From Massilia sp. IC2-477 (lineage in GTDB: Bacteria > Pseudomonadota > Gammaproteobacteria > Burkholderiales > Burkholderiaceae_D): a stretch of DNA of 64,000 nt. Position numbers and translations under genes: made by a program. The stretch covers positions 496,001-560,000 of the forward strand of contig NZ_JAJFEQ010000001.1 of the NCBI RefSeq assembly GCF_020707265.1, written 5' to 3'. The notes under the pieces are model-generated. The model worked only from the letters and a program-made list of their open reading frames with translations, did no database searches and had not been told where the DNA came from. Shown piece after piece: positions 8,763-17,620 of this stretch. Within the stretch, counting starts at the first letter, position 1. Each line of letters opens with the position of its first letter.

Positions 8763-9569
8763 ATGACGAATTCCTCCCATTACATCGACGCGCTCGGCCA
8801 TTCCCACCCTCCGGCGCAGGGCGCCCGCATCGTCTCGCTGGTGCCCTCGATCACCGAACTGCTGTGCGAGCTCGGCCTGGCGCAGCAACTGGTCGGCCGC
8901 ACCGGCTTCTGCATCCATCCGAAGGACATCGTCGAGCGTATCTCGAAAGTGGGTGGCACCAAGGACGTCAACATCGAAAAGATTCGCAAGCTGGCGCCGA
9001 CCCACCTGGTGGTGAACATCGACGAGAACGAAAAGCCGACCGTCGAGCGGCTGGCGGAGTTCGTGCCGAACATCGTCGTCACCCACCCGCTGGTCCCAAC
9101 GGACAACCTGGCGCTGGCGCGCCTGATGGGAGGAATCTTCGGCGTGGAAGGGGCGGCCGAACGCTGGTGCACTGCCTTCGAACAGGAATACGCGACCCTG
9201 CAGGCCATGCCACGGGCGCCGCAACGCACCGTCCTGTACTGCATCTGGCAAGACCCGTGGATGAGCGTATCGAAAGACACCTACATCGCCGCCATGCTGG
9301 CCGAACTGGGCTGGCGCGTGCCGGACCTGGGCCAGGCGCGCTATCCGCGCTTCGAGTGGTCGGAAGGGCTGGTCGACCAGCTCGATGCGGTGCTGCTGTC
9401 GACCGAACCCTACCGCTTTACGGAAGCGCATGCGGACGCGCTCGAGAAGCAGCTCGGCATCCCGGTGTTCCTGGTCGACGGAGAGATGATGTCGTGGTAC
9501 GGCAGCCGCGCACTGGCCGGCCTGCGCTACCTGCGCGAGCTGCGGGCGATGGTGGAAGGCGCTGCCTGA
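8763..9569 (+). CDS. Helical-backbone metal receptor (BtuF-like cobalamin-binding protein)
   Basis: 268 residues with the class III periplasmic-binding-protein fold: RIVSLVPSITELLCELGL at the start, HPKDIVERISKVGGTKDVN, and KLAPTHLVVNIDENEKP in the middle. The family binds cobalamin or metal chelates for ABC import. There is no signal peptide and no transporter gene beside it, as in many betaproteobacterial members annotated only as cobalamin-binding protein, so a soluble cytoplasmic role is possible. Start is the ATG at 8763; ATG 8754 is also in frame. Confidence 0.8.
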   Translation: MTNSSHYIDALGHSHPPAQGARIVSLVPSITELLCELGLAQQLVGRTGFCIHPKDIVERISKVGGTKDVNIEKIRKLAPTHLVVNIDENEKPTVERLAEFVPNIVVTHPLVPTDNLALARLMGGIFGVEGAAERWCTAFEQEYATLQAMPRAPQRTVLYCIWQDPWMSVSKDTYIAAMLAELGWRVPDLGQARYPRFEWSEGLVDQLDAVLLSTEPYRFTEAHADALEKQLGIPVFLVDGEMMSWYGSRALAGLRYLRELRAMVEGAA

Positions 9570-9573
9570 TACA

Positions 9574-9602
9574 CGCGCACGCCCAGGAGCAGGGCGTGCG
9601 CG
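9574..9602. terminator. Hairpin between convergent genes
   Basis: A perfect 11-bp stem (CGCGCACGCCC / GGGCGTGCGCG) with a 7-nt loop lies between the ends of the BtuF-like gene and the HPF-like gene. There is no T-tract on either side, so it may end transcripts only partly or with a protein factor. Confidence 0.55.
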
Positions 9603-9608
9603 AGTGGA

Positions 9609-9983
9609 TCACGAATCGGTCAGGTGCTTGTCCGACAGCGGATCGTCGATGGCCGGGGAGGTATGCTTGTTCTTGTCCTGCAGGCGGCCGAGGGCGCTGT
9701 CGAGGGCGCGCGCCAGCTTGCCGCCGGCGTTCTTGATCGACTGGCGCAGGTCGTCGGAGTGCTCATGGACGACGATCGGCTGGTAGCCGCTGACGCGTGC
9801 TTCCATCATGCAATAGTTGCCGCCGTCGGCGCCTTTTTCCCTGTTCTCATTGCTCAGATGCACGTCCACACGGGTAATGTGCTCGCCAAAGCGATCGATC
9901 GAGCTGCGGACAACCGTTTCCACGTGTTCGTCCAGGCCCTGGTGGTTGGTGATGGTGCGGTCGGTATTGACGTTGATCTGCAT
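9609..9983 (-). CDS. HPF/RaiA-family ribosome-associated protein
   Basis: 124-residue protein with the beta-alpha-beta-beta-beta-alpha pattern of the S30AE/HPF family: MQINVNTDRTI, a helix with HVETVVRSSIDRFGEHITRV, a strand with DVHLSNENREK, and VHEHSDDLRQSIKNAGGKL in the last helix. Family members bind the small ribosomal subunit and promote hibernation. It has a short polar C-terminal tail and no dimerisation domain, so it is the short form. It is convergent with the upstream gene. Confidence 0.8.
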   Translation of the reverse strand: MQINVNTDRTITNHQGLDEHVETVVRSSIDRFGEHITRVDVHLSNENREKGADGGNYCMMEARVSGYQPIVVHEHSDDLRQSIKNAGGKLARALDSALGRLQDKNKHTSPAIDDPLSDKHLTDS

Positions 9984-10059
9984 GTGATTGCTCCTGTTGT
10001 CATAACGCTTACATCTTACCTGCGGCGCGATTTTGGCCGCGTCCCGTTATGACAGGTGG

Positions 10060-10088
10060 GGTCGGCCCCGCAAGTTGCAAGGCCGACC
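10060..10088 (-). terminator. Hairpin after the esterase gene
   Basis: GGTCGGCC and GGCCGACC form an 8-bp stem 17 nt past the stop of the esterase gene. There is no clear T-tract, so termination is a guess. Confidence 0.4.
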
Positions 10089-10104
10089 ATATTCAGGAGT
10101 CGCC

Positions 10105-10980
10105 TCAGCGGCGGTGCCGCTGGAAGAACTGCCACATCAGCTCGTTGGCATCGACGTCGCGCGTGGTCTTTCCGATCGGCAGGCCCACATTGAAGGCATC
10201 GGCGCCCGGCCAGGTGTGGCCCCCCTCCTTGACCGTTACCAGGGCCACCCGCGTGTCGGCATCGCCCTGTTCCAGGTAGTGGACCTCGGTGCCGTCGGCT
10301 TTGTCGGTGTCGAGCACGCGCGACTGCTCGGCGCTGGCCAGCAGCCCGTTGTGCTTGAGCCAGTAGCGGTGGCTGTCGACGGCGGACAGGTATCCAGTGG
10401 CCTTGCCGTCGTAGGCGACCACCTGGTCGGCGCTGCCGTGGACCAGCATCACGCCTACCTTGCCCGGCTTGCCGTGGTGTTGGACCACCGGCTCCGGCGT
10501 GGGTCCGCCCACCGAGGCCACGGCGGCGAAGGTCTGCGGCAGCTCGGCCGCCAGGCGCAGCGCGAAGAAGCCGCCGCGCGACAGGCCGGTGGCGTATACG
10601 CGGCTGGCATCGATGCGGTAGTCCTTCCTGAGTTTGGCGAGCAGCGCCTCGGTGAAGCCGACGTCGTCGCTGCCGCCCAGGTAGGGCTGGCCGAAGCCGA
10701 CGTTCCAGTCTTCCTTGATGCCTTTCGGGTAGACCACGATGAAGCGGTGCCGGTCCGCGGCCCGGTTCATGCCGGTGTACAGCATTTGCTCGGCCATGCT
10801 CATGCCGCTGCCGTGGAAGTTGAAGACGACCGGGTAGGGCCGGGTGTCGCTCGCGTACGAAGGCGGGGTATAGACGATGTAGCGGCGTTTTTCTTCCTTG
10901 TGGACCAGGCTGCTCACCTGGGCGAGCGCGCTGCCGCACCCGGCGGCGAGGACGAGGAAGGCGATCAGGATGTGTTTCAT
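10105..10980 (-). CDS. Secreted PHB-depolymerase-type (LpqC-like) esterase
   Basis: 291-residue alpha/beta hydrolase with a signal peptide (about 20 residues, ending SALAQ). FNFHGSG holds the oxyanion region, GLSRGG the nucleophile Ser, an Asp follows in VHGSADQVV, and the His is in EGGHTWPG. This order and the HTWPG motif are typical of the LpqC / PHB depolymerase / feruloyl esterase group, so it should cleave an ester in the periplasm or outside. It is monocistronic, with a hairpin downstream. Confidence 0.85.
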   Translation of the reverse strand: MKHILIAFLVLAAGCGSALAQVSSLVHKEEKRRYIVYTPPSYASDTRPYPVVFNFHGSGMSMAEQMLYTGMNRAADRHRFIVVYPKGIKEDWNVGFGQPYLGGSDDVGFTEALLAKLRKDYRIDASRVYATGLSRGGFFALRLAAELPQTFAAVASVGGPTPEPVVQHHGKPGKVGVMLVHGSADQVVAYDGKATGYLSAVDSHRYWLKHNGLLASAEQSRVLDTDKADGTEVHYLEQGDADTRVALVTVKEGGHTWPGADAFNVGLPIGKTTRDVDANELMWQFFQRHRR

Positions 10981-11053
10981 GGCGACTCCGTAGTGATGGA
11001 GCCACCAGCGTACGGATCCTCAGGTGAAATCGCGGTGAAATCCGCCCGCTTTT

Positions 11054-12268
11054 TCAGGCCGCGTGGCGCGGCGTGATCTCGACCCGGTAGTCCTTGACGC
11101 CCGGATGAAAGGCGATGTCCCAGCCCATGGCCTGCGCCGCGCGCAGCAACAGCAGCTGTCCGTGCGCGAAGCCCTGGACCTGGCCGCGCCGCTCTCCATC
11201 CACGCTGTTGGCGATGCACAGCCGCCCGTTTTCCCACGCGATCGCGAGCACGACCTGCGGCCCGCCATGGAACAGGGCATTGCCGATGCAGTTGTTGAGC
11301 AGGATGCCGGCCAGCTGGCGGTTGCCGAGCACCGGCAGCCGCTCCGGCAAGGACAGGCTGAAGCGCTCCTCGTGCCAATCCTCTGCGCCGGGCAGGCGCA
11401 GCAGGCAGGTCTCGATGACGGCGCACAGGTCGACGTTTTCCTGGCCGAGCTGCTGGCTGCGCGCCAGCGCGAACAGGACGTCGATGGTGGCGCCGATGTC
11501 GTGCAGGCCGCTGCGCAGCTGCGCCAGTTCCTCGGGGCCGAGCGCACGGCCTTCGCTCAGGACCAGCGTGTTGCGCATGACCGTCAGGGGCGTGCGCAGT
11601 TCATGGCCGACGTCGCGCGTGAAATCGTGCTCGCGGCTCAGCGCGGCCTGCAGCGCGCCGAAGCTGGTGTCGAGGCGCTCGGCCAGCACGCCGATCTCGT
11701 CAAGCCGCCCGCGCGCGCTGAAGGCGGGCGTGGCGCCGGGCGCCAGGGCCTGCGCTTCGCGCGCGAGCACCTGCAGCGGCAGCACCAGGCGCCGCGCCAG
11801 CAGCCAGGCCAGCAGCAGGGCCAGCGCGATCAGCAGCAGCGCGACGAAGATCAGCACCCCACCCACGTCCTGCACCACTTTCGACACCACCAGCACCGGC
11901 GCGACATCGGCCAGCAGGTAGACGCGGCCTTGGCCCGGCAGCTCGCGCGCCAGGAGGTGGTAGTGCTGGCCGGTGTCGGTAAAGATTTCGGCGCGTTCCT
12001 GCAGGGGAGTGGTGGCGGCGAGTACCGCCGCGGGGAGGCTCGCGTGGCTGGCGTGGATGGCGACCAGGTCGCTGGACGGGCGCGGCAGCGCGCCGTGGCG
12101 GGCGGCGTGCTGCTCGATGGCCCGGGCCTCGCGTTCCAGCAGGCGCCCGACCAGCATGTCTTCGGTGACGTAGGCGATCACCACCGCCAGGCCCGTATAA
12201 CCCAGGCAGATCAGGACCGTGAAGCCGGCCAGCGCGGCGAACAGGCTGCGGCGGATCGATCTAAGCAT
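11054..12268 (-). CDS. Sensor histidine kinase
   Basis: 404 residues: transmembrane segment at about 10-32, a periplasmic domain of about 100 residues, a second transmembrane segment (GGVLIFVALLLIALALLLAWL), HAMP, and HisKA with HDFTRDVGHELRTPL (His of the H box). The HATPase domain has an N box NNCIGNALFHGG. The G boxes are weak: only short Gly stretches are seen before the C terminus, a divergence seen in other members of this betaproteobacterial group. Its ATG overlaps the end of the regulator gene by 8 nt. It is the last gene of an MFS-regulator-kinase operon. Confidence 0.88.
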   Translation of the reverse strand: MLRSIRRSLFAALAGFTVLICLGYTGLAVVIAYVTEDMLVGRLLEREARAIEQHAARHGALPRPSSDLVAIHASHASLPAAVLAATTPLQERAEIFTDTGQHYHLLARELPGQGRVYLLADVAPVLVVSKVVQDVGGVLIFVALLLIALALLLAWLLARRLVLPLQVLAREAQALAPGATPAFSARGRLDEIGVLAERLDTSFGALQAALSREHDFTRDVGHELRTPLTVMRNTLVLSEGRALGPEELAQLRSGLHDIGATIDVLFALARSQQLGQENVDLCAVIETCLLRLPGAEDWHEERFSLSLPERLPVLGNRQLAGILLNNCIGNALFHGGPQVVLAIAWENGRLCIANSVDGERRGQVQGFAHGQLLLLRAAQAMGWDIAFHPGVKDYRVEITPRHAA

Positions 12269-12962
12269 CGCCGGGCGGATCCAGGTCGAGGCGGTAGCCG
12301 AGCTGCAGGATGGTGGCCAGGATCTTGCGGCCGGCGGCCGCTTCCAGCGTCTTGCGCAGCGTGTAGATGTGCGACTTCAGCGCATCGCTGTCGGGCGGGG
12401 TCGCACCCCACAAGTGCTGGACCAGCGCCGAGCGCGGCACCGGATGCGGGTGCTCGCGGCACAGCATAAGCAGGATGGCGAAGCCGGTCTGGGTCAGCGC
12501 CAGCGGTGCGTCGCCGTAGAGTGCGCGCCGTTCGCGCGGCATCAGCGTGAATGGCCCGACCCGCAGCTCCTGCGGCTGGTAGAGGGCGCCGCGCCGGGCC
12601 AAGGCCTCGCAGCGCAGGGCGACTTCGCGCAGGTCGAAAGGCTTGGGCACATAGTCGTCGGCGCCTTCGCGAAAGCCCTGCGCCTTGTCTTCGAACGCGT
12701 CGCGCGCCGTCAGCATCAGCACCGGCACGTTGCGCGGCGCCCCGGCCTTGATTGCGCGGCATACCTGCAGGCCGTCGATGTCGGGCAGGTTCAGGTCGAG
12801 CAGCACCACGTCGTAGGGCTGCGTGGTAGCGAGCCGGATGGCCAGCTCTCCGGTGCCCGCGTGGTCCGGCTGCCAGCCGAGCCCCTCGAGAAAGCCGACC
12901 AGCTGGCGGGCGATGGTCGGGTGGTCCTCCACCACCAGCACGCTCAGCACGGGGCGCTTCAT
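12261..12962 (-). CDS. OmpR/PhoB-family response regulator
   Basis: 233 residues. The receiver domain has VVEDH for the acidic pocket, phosphoacceptor Asp in VLLDLNLPDIDG, Thr in LTARD and Lys in PKPFD. It is followed by a winged-helix DNA-binding domain (about 130-228) with RRALYGDAPLALTQTGFAIL and a recognition helix around SDALKSHIYTLRKTL. The start ATG overlaps the MFS stop as ATGA, and the 3' end overlaps the kinase start, so the three genes are one translationally coupled unit. Confidence 0.92.
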   Translation of the reverse strand: MKRPVLSVLVVEDHPTIARQLVGFLEGLGWQPDHAGTGELAIRLATTQPYDVVLLDLNLPDIDGLQVCRAIKAGAPRNVPVLMLTARDAFEDKAQGFREGADDYVPKPFDLREVALRCEALARRGALYQPQELRVGPFTLMPRERRALYGDAPLALTQTGFAILLMLCREHPHPVPRSALVQHLWGATPPDSDALKSHIYTLRKTLEAAAGRKILATILQLGYRLDLDPPGDA

Positions 12963-14215
12963 GCCCTGGCCCGCTCCTGTTCTTTCTCGTGGTGAGGGAA
13001 GCGGTCCATGCGCGACAGCACCGGGAACAGCAGCGCCCACAGGCCGGTCACGGCGAGCGTGGCGGCGCCGCCGAGCAGGATGGCGCGCACCAGGCCGAGC
13101 CAGCCGGCGGTGACGCCGGATTCGAATTCGCCCAGCTCGTTGGAGGCGCCGATGAACACCGAATTGACCGCGCTGACGCGGCCGCGGATGTCGTCCGGCG
13201 TTTCGTACTGCACCAGCAGGTGGCGGATGTAGACGCTCACCATGTCGCCCGCGCCGAGCAGGAACAGGGCGCCGAGGGCCACCGGGAAGCTGTCGGTCAT
13301 GCCCATGACGAGGGTGCACAGGCCGAACACGGCGACGCCGCCGAACATCCACAGGCCGACCCGGCGCGTGATTGGGAAGAAGGCCAGCAGGATCGAGCAC
13401 AGGGCCGCACCCAGGCCCGGTGCGGTGCGCAGCAGGCCGAGCGCTTCTGGGCCGGCGTGCAGCACGTCGTGGGCGTAGGCCGGCAGCAGGGCGGTGGCGC
13501 CGCCGAACAGCACCGCGAACAGGTCGAGCGAGATCGCACCCAGCACGATCGGGCGCGACCACACGAAGCGCAGGCCTTCCAGCAGCGACGCCAGGCTCAC
13601 CGGCCCCTGGCTGCGCGCCTGCGGCGCGGCGCGGGTGCCGGCCATGCACAGCACCGCGACCGTGAGCAGACTGGCGGCCACCATGTGCACCGTCATCGGG
13701 CCGAAGGCGTACAGCAGGCCGCCGATGATCGGGCCGGCGATGACGGCCACGTGGAAGGTCGAGGAACTCAGGGCCACGGCCTGGCTGAAGTCGCGGTCCG
13801 GCACCAGGTTCTTCAGCACCGCCTGCGAGGCCGGCATCATGAAAGCGCGCGCGGAGCCGAACAGCACCAGGATCGCGAACACCGGCCACACCACGCTGCT
13901 GCCGCTGGCCGTGAAGCCCACCAGCAGCAGGCTGCACAGCAGTTGCGTGGCCATGCACAGCAGGACGATGTTGCGGCGGTTATAGCGGTCGGCCACGTGG
14001 CCGGCCCACAGGATCAGCACCAGGAAGGGCGCGAACTGGGCCAGGCCGATCAGGCCGAGGTCGAACAGGCTGCGCGTGATCTGGTAGACCTGCCAGCCGA
14101 TGGCCACGCTCTGCATCTGCACCGCGAGGGTGCCGAGAAAGCGCGCCGAGAGGTAGAACGAGAGGTTGCGGTTACGCAGAACGGCCAGGCCGCTGGACGA
14201 GGACAGCAGGGACAT
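12959..14215 (-). CDS. MFS transporter (EntS-like)
   Basis: 418 residues with about twelve transmembrane segments and the MFS signature loop GHVADRYNRRN after the second helix. The overall pattern fits the MFS_3 / enterobactin-exporter-like group, so export of a small molecule is likely. It leads an operon with a response regulator and histidine kinase (4-nt overlap), which suggests that the two-component system senses the substrate or its effects. I chose the ATG at 14215; a TTG at 14233 would add six residues. Confidence 0.85.
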   Translation of the reverse strand: MSLLSSSSGLAVLRNRNLSFYLSARFLGTLAVQMQSVAIGWQVYQITRSLFDLGLIGLAQFAPFLVLILWAGHVADRYNRRNIVLLCMATQLLCSLLLVGFTASGSSVVWPVFAILVLFGSARAFMMPASQAVLKNLVPDRDFSQAVALSSSTFHVAVIAGPIIGGLLYAFGPMTVHMVAASLLTVAVLCMAGTRAAPQARSQGPVSLASLLEGLRFVWSRPIVLGAISLDLFAVLFGGATALLPAYAHDVLHAGPEALGLLRTAPGLGAALCSILLAFFPITRRVGLWMFGGVAVFGLCTLVMGMTDSFPVALGALFLLGAGDMVSVYIRHLLVQYETPDDIRGRVSAVNSVFIGASNELGEFESGVTAGWLGLVRAILLGGAATLAVTGLWALLFPVLSRMDRFPHHEKEQERARA

Positions 14216-14275
14216 GAAGGGCTTTCGGGACAATGCTAGGGATCGCTATGCATTGTGCCCGAAATTTGGACTTTC

Positions 14276-14410
14276 GTAGGGTGGGCGGCTCGTGCATCGT
14301 GCCACCGGCACGATGCACCCCACGCGGTGATCGGTCCTAGCTCCTGTTTCGCGCCGGATGATCTCGCCGCTAACTATCACCGCGTGGGCGGGAGACCCGC
14401 CCACGCTACG
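14276..14410. repeat. GTAGGGTGGGCGG palindromic element 1
   Basis: About 135 bp starting GTAGGGTGGGCGG and ending with the rough inverse GCCCACGCTACG. Inner arms include GTGCATCGTG / CACGATGCAC and the CACCGCGTGGGCG core shared with copies at 36281 and 58163. Its right end contains the stop codon (CTA, 14406-14408) of the reductase gene. Confidence 0.8.
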
Positions 14411-15428
14411 CGAGGTCCGCCTCGGACGTAAATGCATCCGCAAAGAACTCGTCTTCCGGCAGTCCGCACTGCGCCACGTAGTCACGCCGCGCCGATTCCA
14501 CCATGATGGGCGCACCGCATGCGTATACCTGGTAGCCCGAGAGGTCCGGGATGTCCTGCATCACGGCCGCGTGCACGTAGCCGGCGCGGCCCTGCCAGGC
14601 GTCTTCAGGCAGCGCGTCCGAGATCACCGGCACGTACTGGAAGTCCGGCAGCGTGGTTTCCCAGGCGCGGCACAGCTCGTCCATGTACAGGTCCTGGGGA
14701 CGGCGGCCGCCCCAGTACAGGCGCACGGGGCGGGTCGATTTCAGGTGCATCAGGTGCTCGACCAGGGCCTTGACCGGGGCGAAGCCGGTGCCCGATGCCA
14801 GCAGCACGATCGGCTTGTCGGACTCTTCGCGCAGGAAGAAGGTGCCGAGCGGGCCTTCGAAGCGCAGGATGTCGCGCTCCTTCATGGCGCCGAACACGTG
14901 GTCGGTGAACAGGCCGCCCGCCAGGTGGCGGATGTGCAGTTCGAGCGGGCCGCTGAACGAGGGCGCGCAGGCGATGCTGTAGGCGCGGCGCTTGCCGTCC
15001 TTGAGCAGGAATTCGATGTACTGGCCGGCGCGGTAGGCCAGCGCCTCGTTGGCCGGCAGCTGCAGCGTGACGATGGCCACGTCGGGCGCGGCCTTGCGAA
15101 TGCCGGCGACCCGGGTCGGCATCTTGCGCACCGGGTAATCCGAGCTGCCGCCCACTTCGCGCGCCTCGATCACCAGGTCCTGTTGCGGCACGGCGCAGCA
15201 GAACAGCGACATGCCCTGGGTCTTCTCGATGTCGCTCAGGGCGCGCTGCTGGTGCGGCTTGTGGGTCAGTTCGCCCTCGAGGACCTTGCCCTTGCAGGAA
15301 CCGCAGGCGCCGTTCTTGCAGCCGTAAGGCAGGCCGATGCCGGCGCGGATCGCGGCGGAGAGGACGGTTTCGTCGGCTTCGCAGCTGAACTGGTGGCCGC
15401 TGGGCTGGACGGTGATCTGGAACGTCAT
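14406..15428 (-). CDS. CDP-6-deoxy-delta-3,4-glucoseen reductase-like ferredoxin reductase
   Basis: 340 residues in three domains. A plant-type [2Fe-2S] ferredoxin (1-90) has the cluster motif CKNGACGSC and a later Cys pair (LFCCAVP). An FAD-binding domain (about 100-200) has RAYSIACAP, and a NAD-binding domain has LLASGTGFAPVKALVEHL. Such proteins pass electrons from NAD(P)H to a partner oxygenase or dehydratase. In betaproteobacteria this one is usually a stand-alone gene labelled CDP-glucoseen reductase; no sugar genes are nearby, so the true partner is unknown. The stop codon lies inside a repeat element. Confidence 0.85.
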   Translation of the reverse strand: MTFQITVQPSGHQFSCEADETVLSAAIRAGIGLPYGCKNGACGSCKGKVLEGELTHKPHQQRALSDIEKTQGMSLFCCAVPQQDLVIEAREVGGSSDYPVRKMPTRVAGIRKAAPDVAIVTLQLPANEALAYRAGQYIEFLLKDGKRRAYSIACAPSFSGPLELHIRHLAGGLFTDHVFGAMKERDILRFEGPLGTFFLREESDKPIVLLASGTGFAPVKALVEHLMHLKSTRPVRLYWGGRRPQDLYMDELCRAWETTLPDFQYVPVISDALPEDAWQGRAGYVHAAVMQDIPDLSGYQVYACGAPIMVESARRDYVAQCGLPEDEFFADAFTSEADLA

Positions 15429-15557
15429 AAATGGATGCTCTGATGTTGCTATTGGAATGTCTTGGCTATTTTACACGGAGCAGGGCGGGGGCCGCAGACG
15501 CTACCCGGGCTGGGATACAATCCTGCGGCACCGAACCGACCCTTTGAAGGAAGCGCC

Positions 15558-16241
15558 ATGCAAGCCAGCGATACCCCGACCCTGACGATCCACCAGGCGC
15601 CCCACGGCCGGGGACTGGCCTGGCTGGCTGCCGGCTGGTCCATGTTCCAGCGCCGCTGGCAGCCCTTGGCGGTGCTCAGCGCCGGCCTGCTGATCCTCCT
15701 GTGGCTGTTCATCCCGCGGGCCAGCATCCTGGTGCCTGTCCTCGCCACCGTCTACCTCGGCATTGTCGCGGCCTGGTGCCGCATGGCGCGCGGAGGCGAA
15801 GTCTTCCTGGCCGGCAGCGGCGTCTGGAAGAATCCGGCGCTGTGGGCGCTCGCCATCGTGGTCGGCCTTGCCTCGCTGGCGCAGCTCATGCTCGTCGGCG
15901 CGATCGGGGCCGGCGCCGCGATGCAGGGGATGTACAGCGCTGCGCATATCGGCAAGGGCCTGTTCTATGCGTTCGCCGCCGCCCAGCTGCTGGTGTGGCT
16001 GGCCTTGTCGACGCTGTGGCTGGCGCCGGCGCTGGTGGTGGAACGGAGAATCGGCGTGGCGCGCGCGCTGGGCCTGAGCGTGGCCGCTTCGCTGCGCAAT
16101 CCGCTGCCCTTCCTGACGGTGGCGGTGCTGGGCACACTGATGCTGCTGTTGTCGATGCTGCTGCTGGGGCTGGGCCTGATCGTGGCCATGCCGGTGCTGG
16201 CCTGCGCCGCGGCCAGCGCCGCCGACGAGCTGCTGGCCTGA
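15558..16241 (+). CDS. BPSS1780-family membrane protein
   Basis: 227 residues with about six transmembrane segments. The start resembles the BPSS1780 family: GRGLAWLAAGWSMFQRRWQPL before the first helix. Function unknown; the family is common in Burkholderiales. I chose the ATG at 15558 because GAAGGAAG lies just upstream and the longer open frame is not membrane-like. A TACAAT box is near 15515. It ends 4 nt before the next gene, so the two form an operon. Confidence 0.8.
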   Translation: MQASDTPTLTIHQAPHGRGLAWLAAGWSMFQRRWQPLAVLSAGLLILLWLFIPRASILVPVLATVYLGIVAAWCRMARGGEVFLAGSGVWKNPALWALAIVVGLASLAQLMLVGAIGAGAAMQGMYSAAHIGKGLFYAFAAAQLLVWLALSTLWLAPALVVERRIGVARALGLSVAASLRNPLPFLTVAVLGTLMLLLSMLLLGLGLIVAMPVLACAAASAADELLA

Positions 16242-16245
16242 GCCC

Positions 16246-17142
16246 ATGAAGAACCAATCGACGCCATTTGGACGCCCGCGCCTGCTCGTCGTCGGCTGCG
16301 GCGACGTGGGCATGCGCCTGCTGCCCCTGCTCGCGGGACGCTTCCGCGTGTTCGCCCTGACCAGCCAGCGCGAGCGCTGCGCCGAGCTGCGCGCCGCCGG
16401 CGCGGTGCCGGTGGTGGCCGACCTCGACCGGCCTGCGAGCCTGCAGCGCCTGCGCGGACTGGCCGACTGGGTGCTGCACTTGGCGCCGCCGCAGCCCGAG
16501 GGCGGCATCGACCGGCGCACGCGCCACCTGGTCGCCGTCCTCGGCCAGGCCCGGCGCCTGGTCTACGTGAGCACCAGCGGCGTGTATGGCGACTGCGGCG
16601 GCGAACTGGTACGCGAGACGCGCCCGGTGGCGCCGCGCAATGCGCGCGCGCAGCGCCGCGTCGACGCCGAACAGGTGCTGCGCGCCTGGGCCGTGGCGAA
16701 TGGCGCGCGCCTGGCGATCCTGCGCGTGCCGGGTATCTACGCCGCCGACCGCCTGCCGCTCAAGCGCCTGGAACAGGGCACGCCGGCGCTGCGGCCGGAA
16801 GACGACGTCTACACCAACCACATCCACGCCGACGACCTGGCGCGCATCGTCGCGCTGGCGCTGCTGCGTGGCCTGCCGGGCCGCGTGGTGCATGCGGTGG
16901 ACGACACCCGCATGAAGATGGGCGAGTATTTCGACGCCGTGGCCGATGCATATGGCCTGGCGCGGCCGCCGCGCCTGCCGCGCAGCGAACTGCAGGCGGT
17001 GGTCACGCCGATGCTGCTGTCCTTCATGTCGGAGTCGCGGCGCCTCGACAATACGCGCCTGAAGCGCGAGCTGCGCGTGCGCCTGCGCTATCCCGACGTG
17101 GCCGCGGCGCTGGCGCGCGGAGTACAATCGGGCTCCCAATGA
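16246..17142 (+). CDS. NAD-dependent epimerase/oxidoreductase (YeeZ-like)
   Basis: 298-residue extended SDR-type protein. It has the nucleotide-binding loop VVGCGDVGMRLL near residues 16-27, VYVSTSGVYGD in the middle, and LRVPGIYA further on. It resembles the YeeZ group of predicted nucleoside-diphosphate-sugar epimerases, in which the YxxxK active pair is degenerate: GVYGD is present but no clear K follows. Substrate unknown. It overlaps by 4 nt an in-frame ATG of the next small gene. Confidence 0.75.
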   Translation: MKNQSTPFGRPRLLVVGCGDVGMRLLPLLAGRFRVFALTSQRERCAELRAAGAVPVVADLDRPASLQRLRGLADWVLHLAPPQPEGGIDRRTRHLVAVLGQARRLVYVSTSGVYGDCGGELVRETRPVAPRNARAQRRVDAEQVLRAWAVANGARLAILRVPGIYAADRLPLKRLEQGTPALRPEDDVYTNHIHADDLARIVALALLRGLPGRVVHAVDDTRMKMGEYFDAVADAYGLARPPRLPRSELQAVVTPMLLSFMSESRRLDNTRLKRELRVRLRYPDVAAALARGVQSGSQ

Positions 17143-17153
17143 AAGAGGCCAGC

Positions 17154-17372
17154 ATGACCTACGAAGAATACCTCGACGAAGTGACCACCCTGATCGTCGA
17201 AAAATACGGCATCCCGGACGCCGCCGCGATCAAGATCGTCGTCGATGCGCAGGACAAGGAATACTTCGTGGCGCACGACGACAAGCCCGAGATGCGCACC
17301 CTCGACCGCGCCCATACGGACGCGCGCAACCTGTACCAGGCCAGCCTCGCCAAGTCCGGCAAGAAGAAGTAA
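17154..17372 (+). CDS. Small conserved hypothetical protein
   Basis: 72 residues, not recognised as a named family. It is acidic in its first half (MTYEEYLDEVTTLIVEKYG) and has a lysine-rich end (SGKKK). The start at 17154 has AAAGAGG 6 nt upstream; the alternative ATG at 17139 overlaps the previous gene and has none. It is probably cotranscribed with the epimerase-like gene. It is soluble and small enough to be an adaptor or toxin-antitoxin-like piece, but nothing supports a specific role. Confidence 0.6.
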   Translation: MTYEEYLDEVTTLIVEKYGIPDAAAIKIVVDAQDKEYFVAHDDKPEMRTLDRAHTDARNLYQASLAKSGKKK

Positions 17373-17378
17373 GCCTTT

Positions 17379-17399
17379 GCCGTCCCCGGTCGGGACGGC
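17379..17399 (+). terminator. Possible terminator hairpin
   Basis: GCCGTCCC and GGGACGGC form an 8-bp stem with a 5-nt loop starting 6 nt after the stop of the small gene. No T-run follows, so efficiency is doubtful. Confidence 0.4.
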
Positions 17400-17620
17400 C
17401 TCTCCAATCTTCCATCCATCCGGCCTGCCTCGGAGGCCTGCGCACGTCTGGAGCATGCCTTCAAAAACAGCAGCATCTTGTGCAAATAACATGCTGAATG
17501 TGTATCATTTCGCCCTTGACGAGAAAAGCCATACAAATGATGCCATTGCGGCCTTGTATGCAAATAAATCGCGATAGATCACGGAAAGTGACAAATATTT
17601 AACAATCCTGAAAGAGTCCC

